This document shows, piece after piece, positions 1 to 10,540 of a DNA stretch of 64,000 nt. The number at the start of each line of letters is the position of its first letter. Within the stretch, counting starts at the first letter, position 1. This stretch comes from Furcasterigmium furcatum (taxonomy: Eukaryota > Ascomycota > Sordariomycetes > Glomerellales > Plectosphaerellaceae). The notes under the pieces are model-generated. The model saw nothing but the letters and a program-made list of their open reading frames with translations, did not search any database and was not told the DNA's origin. The stretch lies in assembly GCA_001599815.1 (NCBI GenBank), contig BCIA01000006.1, positions 126,961-190,960 on the forward strand. The letters are read 5' to 3'. A program made the position numbers and the translations under genes.

Positions 1-2696
1 TAAGTGAGTAGGTAGGGTCCACGGTTTGTACAGGCTTTGTACTGGAGTCGGCGCCGCCCCTGGGCGTTTGCGCCGGTAGCATTGATTCACCAGCAGAAAT
101 GCTGACGGTAGACGGAGTGAATTCACCTCGACGACGACAGGCCGTCCGGGTGACAGGAGCCCACAACAGCCGCCCACCCAAGCTCCATGCCGGCAGGGGG
201 TCTATTCACTTTTTCAGAAAGGATTGCTGGATTGGTGCAATGCGATTGGCTGCATTGTGCAACCTTTCAGGGTGCTGTGGATCGATTGAGGGCTCCATGG
301 CGTTCTCTCTTGCCTGCCTCTTGCCGCATCCACCGTCCATTATCACGATCCATCTGCCGGTCGCTTCGGTCCACACAAGAGCCACCACACCTTCTCCTCT
401 TACTACTTGTACTTACTACTACCACTTGTAGTACGCCAACGCTAAATTGATGCGGCCGCAGGAGGTGCGACGTCTCGCCCCCGTCCTATCTCTCGGTCAA
501 CACCAAACGCGGGGAGAAAGCCGCGCGCGCGAGCACGAGATATCCCGATCCCTCGGATGGCAGCAGACACACACGGCTCACAACCACGCGGCCTGGACCC
601 GGGGTAAAGGAGCAACCCCGGCCTGGGGAAAACAACTCGACTTTGGGCCCCCGGACGGATGCATGTAAGAGCAAAAACAAACTCATGCGAGCCAGTCACC
701 GAGCAGCTTAGGCGGAACACGAGCGCAGCGAGGCTCTGTCGAAGCGTCTCGACCTCGTGGCTCGGCTGCGGGAACGCCCGCCTGGGCCCTTCCCTTACAT
801 CCGAGTCGTACGATGAAATCCCACGATACTGGCATTCGAACCAGTCAGTCTGCCGCGTCTCGTGGCTGGGCGTTTCGTCTCGATTTCTTCAACACTGCTT
901 TTCCGATGTAAGCCACCCGGTAGACCGAACGCAAACGTGGGCATGGCATGATGCACGAAGGATGTTCAGCACGCCGCTCTCCTTCCCGCCAAGCCACCGG
1001 CACGAGCTCGGCCACATCGTACTTACGAGGACGCGGCCCATCCATGGTGAATTGGTGATGCTGAGAAATGTGGCCAGAGCCCGCGTCAAGTGAGGGTGTG
1101 ACGGATTCAGGCCCACGTCATGTCCACCCAAAGTCCCCCCGGGGTTACCGTCGATCACGACCAACGGCGTTCATGATGAGCAGGGATGTGAGGTCATGGC
1201 TCCGTTGGGGCTGGTGATCTCCCCCTCAGTCTGCAGAGTTGGAGGTTGGAGTCGGAAAAGGCTCGCGGCAGTTCGAGTCGGGGGCACATCTACGCCCGCG
1301 ACTCCGCAGCATCTAGCGCGGAAACTCGCCGAACTTCTGTGGAAAGGGGAAGGTCTCATGGATGAGTGTGCAACGACTAGGACCAGCTGATGGGGCACAC
1401 ACCAGTCAGAGCGGAGCGGCAGGGTCCCACGGGGTGCTTTTGCTTCTGGAGCGGCCTGCGAGGTGGCCGTCACGGCGCAATCTCTCTGAACTTGGCCCCG
1501 TTTGCTCGCGAGCCCTCACGATGGTCCAACAGGCAAGTCTCTTTAAGCAAAGTTGTGCTAAGCTAGCCCAGACCACGAAGCTTCGCCAAGTACGCCCCGT
1601 CCGGACGCCTCCGTCTTGTCTCTTGTGGCGTGCAGGGGTAAAGGGGAACAACAGCGGTGCACCTCGGGCGCCCCGCGAGCTAAGCATTGGCCCAGGAGAT
1701 CCATGCGACCTTGTGGCGCTCCGCCTGGTGCTCCGACGAGCGCCTGAGCTGATTGCCAGTCAACCAGTGCAACTTCATGGTGCAACCTCGGGGCTTGGAA
1801 GCTGGGCGCACAGCTCGACTTTCTTCCCTCCCCAAAAGTGCCGAGTCCGTCTGTACTTGTAGGCGATGGTCCGCAAGAGCCAAAACCTTCGAGAAGGGCG
1901 TCTCACGAACTAGCGGTGGCCCGGTGGGTGATCATTAAGCTTAAATACTGTACCCACCGGGCTTGAGGCCCCCGAGCCTCCTGGTGGTCCTTTGTCCCCT
2001 CTTGTGTCCCCCACGCACCCACGGTCGCTGAATCATGTTCTCCATGGGATCCCTACTACCGCGTAAGTCGGGCATGACGGCCCATGTTCAGCGGTCAGCA
2101 CCAATCAACCTGTGATGGGCTCGTGGGACGGATGGATATCTTCTGCATGCCCCGTGACCGCTAGCAGCCCAGTCGAGTGATTTTCTCCGATCCTAACCTC
2201 GAGCGATTCAAGACCCATGCGCTCACCTTCGACCTTGTTGAAAATCGTCGCATTTGACTGGCCGCGGCGAGGCAGAATGGGCCGCGGGGTATCCTCGTCG
2301 GCCCTTTCCCACCTTGCGTTGCCGCTAAGAGAACGCCATCATCGCCCCAGCGCTTCCGCCACTATTCTAGAAGTTTTGCTGTGCACCAACTGGACCGCCG
2401 GGGAACTCGCCGGGTCGCCGAGGGCCCATGGGACCGTCGCGATTATTAAACCAGTTGTTCTTGTTGCCAACATGCAAACCATCGCCTTGGACATCCAACA
2501 TCCACCCTCACGGATGCTTATAAATGCAAGTATCGCGCTACTTGGTATTGGCGGCCAGCGGCGCAGTTGAACCCACACACACTCGTGGACGCGTTCACGA
2601 TGGATGGGCTGGAACCATCCTCCGTCGAGCCTCTACTTGCCGTCTCAAAGCACCTCTGTACAAATCAGGCGACCTTCTTTCGCCTCCATGTAAGGT
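1..2696. other. gene-poor stretch at left edge
   Basis: I see no supportable gene here. The open frames are short, overlap on both strands, lack recognisable domains and do not join through plausible introns. A TATA-like TTATAAAT occurs near 2518-2525 but I cannot tie it to a gene. Part of it may be the 3' flank of the minus-strand succinyl-CoA ligase alpha gene that ends at 2697. Confidence 0.5.
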
Positions 2697-3936
2697 CTAG
2701 GCCGCCGGGGAGTAGTCCTCTCCACGCAGCAATGCATCCATGGCTGGCCCGAGCATTCCGGGGTGAGTGACGACCACAGCACCGGCGCTCTCTAATTCCT
2801 TGGCCTTCATCTCTGCGGGCACGTCACCTGGCCTCAGGATGGCCCCTGCATGCCCCATGGTCCGTCCCTCGGGTGCAGTCTTGCCAGCGACCATGGCGAC
2901 GATGGGCTTCGGGTTCAACGACGCACGGCGGTACGCTCGGATCGCCTCTGCGGCGCGCAGCTCGGCCTCTCCCCCAATCTCCCCGATGAGTATGATGCCC
3001 TCGGTGTCATCATGGTCGACGAAGAATCGGAAGCCATCGAGGAGTGTCGTCCCTGAGAGCGGTCATTGCTGGACTTGGTGAGCTCGAAGGCGCAGAGACA
3101 TACCTGGCATCATATCCCCTCCCATCCCAACGACAAGACTCTGCCCGAGGCCGGCTCGTGTCGTGGAGCCGACGGCTTCGTAGCTCAACGTCCCGCTCTT
3201 CGAGACAATCCCAACCTTCCCCCTCGTGAACTGCTTGTACGGCATGATCCCAATCCTGCACTGTCCCGGCGCGATGATCCCAGGACAGTTGGGCCCAACG
3301 AGGCGTGTCCTCGACTGCGTACGGAGGACCTCTTGGACCCGGAGCATGTCATGCACCGGGACGTGCTCGGCAACAGACACCACGAGAGGGACCTCTGCCT
3401 CGATGGCCTCGATGATGGCCCTGGCAGCGTGCTGTGCCGGCACGAACACCGCGCTCGCGTGTGGTTTTACAAGCTCCACGGCCTACATGGAAAGTTTCGA
3501 TGTCAGCGGCTCCTCTCGCTCTCATCGGATCTCGTCGTCATCGAACCTCGCGGACGGAGTTGAAAACTGGCAATCCAAGATGCTCAGTGCCCCCCTTTCC
3601 AGGAGAAACGCCGCCGATGACCTTGGTTCCGTACGCAATCGTATCTTTTGCGTTTGCCGTGGCCTGAATTACCGTCGTTCCGTCAGCTCAATGCGTTCAC
3701 CAGGAGACCGCAGATGCCATGCGTACCGCCTTCCCCGTGAATCCTGCAAAGCGCTGTCAGCGCGGTTCATCGACACGTCAGAGCGGTTCAGCAAGACCTT
3801 GGAATATCACAGTCGTGTCTTGGTCAATCCCAAGGTTGGGGATGGTGCTCTCGTAGCTGGACGCGTATCGCGCTCCATTTCGCGCCAATCCCCCGCCCCT
3901 GAAGCGCAGTCGGCAGCAAAGTCTCGTCGTAAACAT
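2697..3936 (-). CDS. succinyl-CoA ligase (synthetase) alpha subunit, mitochondrial
   Basis: Predicted catalytic alpha subunit of the TCA-cycle enzyme that interconverts succinyl-CoA and succinate with NTP formation in the mitochondrial matrix. Five exons join in phase: 3798-3936, 3727-3743, 3547-3663, 3104-3482 and 2697-3052, giving 335 aa, normal for the family. The ATG at 3936 opens a basic, acid-free leader (MFTTRLCCRLRFRGGG) that looks like a mitochondrial presequence. The CoA-binding part shows GFTGKAATAN and VGGVSPGKGGTEHLGLPVF; then GPNCPGIIAPG and SKSGTLSYEA; the active-site phospho-histidine lies in TMGHAGAI near the C-terminus. The 17-nt second exon is unusually small. The beta-subunit gene lies 379 bp upstream on the same strand. 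The central TCA-cycle copy is probably elsewhere, so this is likely an additional, divergent paralogue; that is inference. Confidence 0.85.
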
Positions 3937-4315
3937 CGCATCCAATGCAGGCCGAAGTCGTTCCCCAGCGATGTCTGCGTTGTTGACGTACCCCTCAAAT
4001 GCAGTAGGGAATCTTCGGCAGTGGCTCGGTTATCGAGCGAGACGCTGATCAGCCAAGTCCACGCTGTGAGACCGAGGTATTGGCACAATGTTACCCCGCA
4101 TTCCCACTCAATATGGAGGTCGATAGCGAGCTCCTCACCCAAACGGGCTCCGACCATGGTCACTGAACGACGACGGTATCGAAAAGAAGATGTTCTTGGT
4201 CTATTCAAGGCCATATGGCAACCCTGGACTAATGGGCTACCTCCGGCCGCAGCACCAGTCTAATGGATGACCTCCTGTCTGGTAGGAGCTGGACTATCTA
4301 GATTGTGTCTATTCC

Positions 4316-5836
4316 TCAACGGCCTGCAAGCTGGACAGCTCGGGCTGCTGCTTGTCCAAAGTCCGACTCAACAAACAGACCCAAGTTGGCTTCCTTGAGC
4401 TGGGAGACTGTCAGTAAACTCGATGAACAGCAGGTACATTGGCACCCACCAAGTGAAGGCCTTCCTCCGAGTTGGTCCCTTGCAGCCGAACAACGATGGG
4501 CACCTTCATTGGACCCAGCGTCTCGGCGGTGCTGATGATTGATGCTGCGATCATGTCACATCGGATGATGCCTTATCAAACACTTAGTCCAAGAGAACCT
4601 TCATGAAATCAAGGGGTGAAGAGCGCAGAAGATGTACCTCCGTAGATGTTCACCAGGATGGCCTTGACTCTCGGGTCGCGGAGGATGATGCCGAATGCCT
4701 TCTGCATCGTTGCCTCCGTCGCCTGGCCGCCAGTATCCAGGAAGTTGGCGCTGCTTCCACCGCAGGACGCGATGGCATCGTTTGTCGCCATGGCGAGTCC
4801 GGCTCCATTGACAACGTTCCCAATCGTCCCGTCCATCTTCACGTAGACCAGTCCCGCAGCCTCAGCTTCAAGCTCCTCTGGCACCTCGCTCTTGGTGTCT
4901 CGCATGGAGAAGAGTTCCGGCTGGCGCTTGCTCGCGGCATCGTCGATGGTCAACTCTGCGGAAGAGCAAAGAATGCCGCCCGTTTGTGCCGAATGGAGCA
5001 GCTTCACTCTCAGCTCGACGGCATCCTTCTCGACGAAGAGCCGGTACAGGTCCCCAAGGATTCGGCCCATGTCATCTCCCGAGTCGGTCGGGATCTCAAG
5101 GAACGAGCAGATCTCCGCTGAAACAGAGCTGGGGATGCCTTCAGAAAGGGCGAGTTTGAGCACACGCTTTTCGTCTTCCCTTGCGGTGCTCAGTCTCGAA
5201 TGCCTGCGTACAAGCATCTTGGGACAGCAGTTCTCCTGATCGATGCCGAGGATGAGGTCCGATTGCTGGTCGTGCTCCACAGCTTCTTCGACGTAGACAT
5301 GGTGAACAGGCGCTTGATTGTTCCCTGTCTGGGTCGAGGCAAACATCTCGGCCGCAGCCGCCTCAGCTGCCGAAGCGTCGGTGGTCGTGGCGGCGGGCGC
5401 ATCGGCGCGAGGTCGCGTCCGACTCAGTACCTGAGGCTTCAGATTACATCTTGAGCCTGACAGCCGTGTTAACGATATCAACAGATGCTAATAAATAGTG
5501 CGTGATAGTTTGAAATACCTAGCTCGCGTACGATCTGCCCGGCTTCGCTCGGAGAACCTGCAACCTTGCCCCGAGGGACCGCAAGACCGAACTGCAGTGC
5601 AAATGTCAGCAGCAGTTTTTCCAAACGGAAAAGAACACCAACCGTGTGAAGAACTTCTTGACTCTGGAACTCGTGAAGGCTCAGCCGCCTCAATTGCTGG
5701 TGCAAGCAGACCGGGTCCTAGATTGCTCGTGTCAGCGCCTGGGAGCCCTGCTGTTGACAACAAAACGCACTCTCCAACGGCGGTGGCGAAGGACCGGGCC
5801 GGTGGCCGTCAACAAAGCACTTCGAGTCACGCTCAT
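4316..5836 (-). CDS. succinyl-CoA ligase beta-like subunit with degraded ATP-grasp part
   Basis: Homologue of the nucleotide-specificity (beta) subunit of succinyl-CoA ligase. Six exons read in phase: 5771-5836, 5643-5717, 5519-5591, 4638-5456, 4450-4571 and 4316-4399, giving about 412 aa. The ATG at 5836 starts a basic presequence-like leader (MSVTRSALLTATGPVLRHRR), followed by RRLSLHEFQSQEVL and VPRGKVAGSPSEA, typical of the N-terminus. The C-terminal domain that packs on alpha is well kept (VYVKMDGTIGNVVNGAGLAM, SANFLDTGG, AILVNIYGGIIRCDMIA, VPIVVRLQGTN). However, the Gly-rich nucleotide loop expected after LKPQVL is replaced by SRTRPRADAP, the metal-binding EINPL-type motif reads RVKLLHS, and the DAKL-type Asp is Ser. 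Codons just before LKPQVL read AQDVI in another frame, hinting at paired indels. It is either a pseudoenzyme partner for the alpha gene next door or a decaying gene. Confidence 0.7.
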
Positions 5837-6634
5837 GACTGAATGAGTAGTCCTGAGATGCCCCTTTTGTGTTGTCGTAGGTGTCGACGGTGCGGTCTCA
5901 GACTGACAGTGGCCGTCAGCAGTTGTCCCAGTCCCGCCATGTGACAACTTGTACCCCGCATTACAGCGAGTTGCCGCGGGAAGTTGGAGATCCAATTGCT
6001 GCTGTCAGTCGAGCTTTCGGCGAGCAAGCATCATGCTAACTAACCATCGTCTTTCTGGCAATGCGAACCGTCGAATTCTTTGATGCGACGGATGATGAGT
6101 TCGTGCGTGGACGTCGCCTGTTGCTTCGTCGCAATCATGACGCTGAAAGCTCAAGTCCGGCAGGCTTATGTTGCTGCGCGCCAGTCAATATTCCAAGCAA
6201 CGGATCACACCTATTCATCTCATAGCGACTAGACTTGTATCTTGCTTCATTTATAGCAATGCTCGACGACCAGGTGGTGCATTCTCCTGGCCAGCCATAT
6301 TCTAGGTGCTGTACATAGGGTGGGCGGTCCATGGTCATCCTTACCGGCTCCAAATCGCACGTCGGCTCTTGGCCCAGGACAGCGTGGATTTGAGCCAGGG
6401 AAGGCGGCGATCTTTTCTTCAGGGCACGTCTTATCTATGCCGGTTGACGCGTCCGCAATCTCCACGCTGCTCCAGCAGGACGGCAAACACGGGTGATGGT
6501 GGGGATGAGCGCAACAGCAAGATGGCGATCGACGGCCGTCCGAAAAACGAGTCGCCTGGGATCTGTACTCTACAACTGCCGCATCCGCAGCGAACATGGT
6601 GAACCCATACGGCGGATTGCTGCCCTGCGCGACA
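5837..6634. other. intergenic region between divergent genes
   Basis: This is a shared upstream region between the minus-strand ligase beta gene and the plus-strand CVNH gene. A 54-codon plus-strand frame starts with ATG at 6061, but I have no support for it being a gene. No clear promoter element was recognised. Confidence 0.4.
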
Positions 6635-7151
6635 ATGCGGATAGCATTGCTCCTCGCCGTGTTCGCGGTCTCTGTCGCAGGCTTCGTTGCAAGCTCAATT
6701 CGTGCTTGCTCGCACCTCTCCGTCACCAATGGACACGTTCTGTCCGCGATCTGCAGAAACGGGAAGACCAGGCACAGCTCGACGGTCGATCTGGAGGAAT
6801 GCGCTGCGCGAAGGTTCGGGATACAGTTGCTCGACACATCAATTGGTCCTCGGTTGAGAGAGAAGCGGTGGGTGCTACTTCCCGGTCACTGACGCCTTGC
6901 AAGGGCCAAGGGCTGATCCAAACAGTCAATCGACGCCTGATTGTGATGATTGCAAGCTCACGGTTGACGCCTCCATCGTGGTGTGCGATTGCCAGGGAAA
7001 CGCCGAGGAATTCCGGATAGGTGAGCTTCACAGAGTGGCCATGCGTGTCTAAGACCTGAACTAAATCCTTGCCCTAGACGGCGTATCCGTGGAGAATGGC
7101 TGTCTCAGCTGCGGTGAGGCCGGGCGGGCGCACTGTCCGGTCGTGGCCTAG
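6635..7151 (+). CDS. secreted cyanovirin-N (CVNH) domain protein
   Basis: Small secreted protein of the CVNH family, whose members are typically mannose-binding lectins; the ligand here is unknown. Three exons join in phase: 6635-6867, 6911-7020 and 7078-7151, giving 138 aa. Residues 1 to about 20 (MRIALLLAVFAVSVAGF) form a signal peptide. The first CVNH half shows CSHLSVTNGHVLSAICR then SSTVDLEECAA; the second shows CDDCKLTVDASIVVCDCQ and ends in ENGCLSCG, the doubled C..L..C.C pattern of the fold, with extra cysteines at the C-terminus. The first intron (43 nt, GTGGGT donor, CACTGAC branch-like, AAG end) is the least certain join. The usual N..G.L.W core between halves is poorly conserved, so sugar binding may be altered. 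It faces away from the ligase beta gene. Confidence 0.65.
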
Positions 7152-7185
7152 GGGAGCAATAAGCCAGCTACGGGAGGGTTTTGCT

Positions 7186-8243
7186 TCAGCCCTTTGAGGT
7201 GTTGAAGGTGTCGCCGCCGTTGTCGAGGAACTCCTGCTCAGCCGGGGTCATTTCCCTCCCCAGAGGCCCGTTTCGATGCGGGTACCGACCAAACTTGACG
7301 ATGATATCCCGGTGTTTCTTCTCGAACTCGATGTTCAAACCGAGCATGACCTCCGCAGTCTCCTTGTTGCTCGCCAGAACCTCTCCGCACTTGCGATCTT
7401 GTTCGGTCTCGGCCGCTGCCGGGGCCGCGAGGAGAGCTCGGAACTCATCGCTCATCTGCTGGTACTGAGCAACGGCCAAGTCGTGCATCGGCAGGTCTTC
7501 GGAGTGCATCAGAGGCAAATAGAACCACATCCGACGGCTAGCATAGTATTTAAAGTCGGGGGACGTCGGGTGACCCAGGTCAATGGCGCGCTTGGTGACG
7601 GCGAGGGCCAGAGGATCGAAGAAACGGAAGGCGATTGTAGATTGAGGCCCACGGTAGCAGTTTCGGGGGACCTGATCGAGAAGAATCACCAGAGAAGCCC
7701 AGGATTCGGCGGGTGCGCCTTCGAGGGCCGCAAGGAGCGACTGCGCCGACGGGTTCAGGGATTGGAGGGCTTCAAGGGTCGAGCGGAAGCGTTTGCTGGA
7801 TGACAGTAAGCCGACGGGACATCTCCCCGGAGCTGCCAGACACCTCGAAGATTGGAATGCACCTACTTGCAGCTGTTGTCAAGCTCATCGCCTCCCATGA
7901 ACCAGTGCTTGCTCTGCTCCATAGTGGGCAGGACGGCGTTCTCTTCCGACGGGAGATGGGAGAACCAGAAGTCCCAGACCTCCTGCAAGACTTCTGGACG
8001 CAGTATGGTTGAGACCGTCGCAGTCCCCGCGCCGGGGTCGCTCTGGGTAGCCATTTGTCTCTTTTCCGAGGGCACAGCGGGCCGACCGATGCGTATCTTC
8101 GAAGTCGATGTCGAGGAACTGGTGGAGGGATTGTGGCGACGCGTTGAGCTCAACACCGAGGATACCGACGTCAAACGAGCGTTTCGGGGCCGCAGGGTCG
8201 CTCGCGTGAGTCGTGAGGTGACGGTCTTGAGATGGGAATTCAT
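7186..8243 (-). CDS. DUF924 family protein
   Basis: Member of the DUF924 family (Pfam PF06041), helical TPR-like proteins of unknown biochemical role found in bacteria and fungi. Two exons: 7867-8243 and 7186-7795, joined by a 71-nt intron, giving 328 aa. Family features are VWDFWFSHL near residue 90, HWFMGGDELDN, ILLDQVPRNCYRG, and the C-terminal KFGRYPHRNGPLGREMTPAEQEFL. The first ~65 residues are Ser/Thr/Arg-rich with few acids and could be a mitochondrial leader; alternatively translation could begin at an internal Met (MATQSDPG) just before the domain. It is convergent with the CVNH gene, the two stops being about 35 bp apart. It runs tail-to-tail with no shared pathway evident. Confidence 0.8.
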
Positions 8244-10540
8244 GAGCAGTCGGTAAGGTATATGTAGTTAAAGGACAGCATGGTCCTCGATGCGGACAGT
8301 GGAGGTGAATCCTCTTTCGTCGCGACCCGCGGATGTCATATCTTACCTACATCTTGGCAAGCTTAAGGGGGTCATGTGATATTTATGCTTATGTAATGGC
8401 GTCAGCGGCATCCGAGCAAGGAAACCAGCTTGCGAGCTCGAGCCGTCGTCGGATTCCGGAGCTCCTCGAAGCTGGGATCAACACATCAATCTATCATCAG
8501 CCTCACCTCGAGACGTTTGGACTGGCCGGCCGGCCCATCGAGCATGGTCTCACGTCAACATGCACCCACCCCCTGCCCCCCTGCCCGCAGCAAAGACGGA
8601 CACCCCACTCAAGTCGGTACTCAAAAGGTTAGAATTCGGGGTCGAGTATTTTGCCGAGCGAAGAAGTTCAGAGTCATTTCTTCGTCGGGACTCGGGAGCC
8701 TATCCTAGGTATTAGGTGCAGCTCGCTCGGCTAAATAGTTGACATTTTAGGAAGGAATAGTGACGACCTCGCCAAACAACGAGACACTTCAGTACAGGAT
8801 GGTGGAGGAGCCGGGCTCACAGTTCCCCACCAAAGTCGGTAGCTGGTCGTTGGACTTAGCTTGACTGCTTGAGGGTTCGTTGCGGTACGATCCGCCCAAT
8901 CTCTGGCCTAGGATAGGCAATTCTGCCTCCTGGTCCTGCGGGGTTGTGGCGGAGCATGGTCAGTGCCAGTGGTTGCTGATTTTCGGTGCTTCTAGCTCAA
9001 CGGCTGCATGTCTTCGAGAAACCCCAAATGCTCTCCCGGCCCACCCTCCCCTCTCCCAGCAGCCCGCGTGATGCAATGTTTGATCCTAGCTGACAGGGGT
9101 TGTCCCGTCAAGGTTGCAGCCAACTTCGACGTCGTCGGCCGGCTTATCTGCCAGGTTTCTCTGCCATACGGCCACTCTCCGAGGCTGGCTCTCTCTTGGA
9201 CCCCCTGGGCGATGGTTCCAGGCCCGCGTCTTGTGTTCCAATTTGGCATCTTACGATCTCGAGCTCCCGAGAGATTCCCAATTCGCGGGACTCGGTGGCA
9301 GAAACGCACGAGAAAGTGTGGGAGCGGGCACGAGTATGCCCCAGCTGGGGTGTGACAACGCCGTGGCTGGTCTCAGGCCCCCTGGGTGCCGCAATCGAAG
9401 CTTTTGGACAAGCTTTTTAAGCGTCTTGGCCCGTCTTAGCAATCCTTGGCCGATCTTGGCCGGGCACAGCCAACGCCATCCATCTGATCATCCTGCGCCA
9501 GACATTGCCCGTCGAAAGAAGTCCATCCACAGGACGTGCGATACGCCGTATCTATACAAGTTTGCCTTGTTTGGTGTCTGCTAAAATACTCGCAACGCCG
9601 AATGGCCCACCGCCGTGGCGTTCGAGACCAGCGCCATGGCGCCGCCCTCCCGCTGTAACGTTGTTGTCCCCCCCCCCTGACTGCCGACGCCTCTCGACTC
9701 CCAGGACAGCGTGCGATGAAACTCAGAACATTGAACATGAAGACTTACTGGCGATTCCCTGGGCTGGATGGGGATGACCGTGGAAGTTCACTTCCAGCAC
9801 GGTTGGATCCCTGATTCCCGTGGGCCTGGACACTTCTGCACCGCCGTCCAGGCCCGGTGCAGCGGGCGGGCGTTATCAAATCTGCCTCAGTGCCCCTCGA
9901 GTGGAACTGGTCTGCCGTCGTGCAACTAAGTATTCCAACCCCCTCCACACACCCCTTACCGAGTCACCCCTGGCCGCCACTCGAGGTACTCGTCACCTCC
10001 CTGGGCGTACTAAACCGCGGGCTTGGCATGTCACGATACTTGGCACCCTCGGTGGCTTGCTCGGCCCCCGTCCCTTTCCCGCACTCGAGGGCGCCGCTAC
10101 GCGCAATTTGTGACTTTATGAAATTCATCGCATGCGCTGACCTTCCCTCTTCGTACCACCTTCCTTCTTCTGCCGATCTCATGCATGCGAAGGGCGCTCT
10201 AGCCTCGGGGTTGGGTTCTCTGGAAGGCGGACTGGCTGCTGATCGATCCCCTGTCTCACTCGGCCAGCGCCCGACTTACACGTCTGGCTTATCTGGACCC
10301 GTCAGGTCTTACCCATGGGCTTATTTCTTGGCATATCTCTGCGGTTGTTGGTTCGGCATGCCACCTTTTGGAGCCATGCCCCTCGATCCTGTATCCCTCG
10401 CCAAGATTTCATAAGTAGGCCAGCTTGTCTCACCGGTTTCCCATTCCCCTCGAGCTCTTGTGTCATGTCAACCCTCTCCTTCTTGGCCTCCTCAACTCTC
10501 CCCTCCTTCTAGTCTCTCCATCCCCCACCCCGCCCTCGTC
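8244..10540. other. long intergenic region, upstream of permease
   Basis: About 2.3 kb with no confident gene. The open frames are short or of biased composition, including one of 185 codons at 9857-10414 that has no domain and overlaps CT-rich leader. The last 150 bp before the permease ATG are pyrimidine-rich, as in many fungal leaders. A run of twelve or so C residues sits near 9668-9680. Confidence 0.4.
10288..10293 (-). promoter_or_regulatory. GATAAG site upstream of amino-acid permease
   Basis: A GATAAG hexamer on the minus strand, about 250 bp before the permease start. GATA factors of the AreA type control nitrogen-source transporters in ascomycetes. A single hexamer is weak evidence. 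Confidence 0.25.

Noticed and set aside
3226..4263. 345-codon plus-strand frame
   Set aside because: It overlies the exons and introns of the minus-strand succinyl-CoA ligase alpha gene and has no recognisable content.
6247..6837. 196-codon minus-strand frame
   Set aside because: It overlaps the CVNH gene's first exon on the opposite strand; the CVNH reading has a signal peptide and family motifs, this has none.
9857..10414. 185-codon plus-strand frame before the permease
   Set aside because: Composition follows the CT-rich leader and no domain or intron support was seen.
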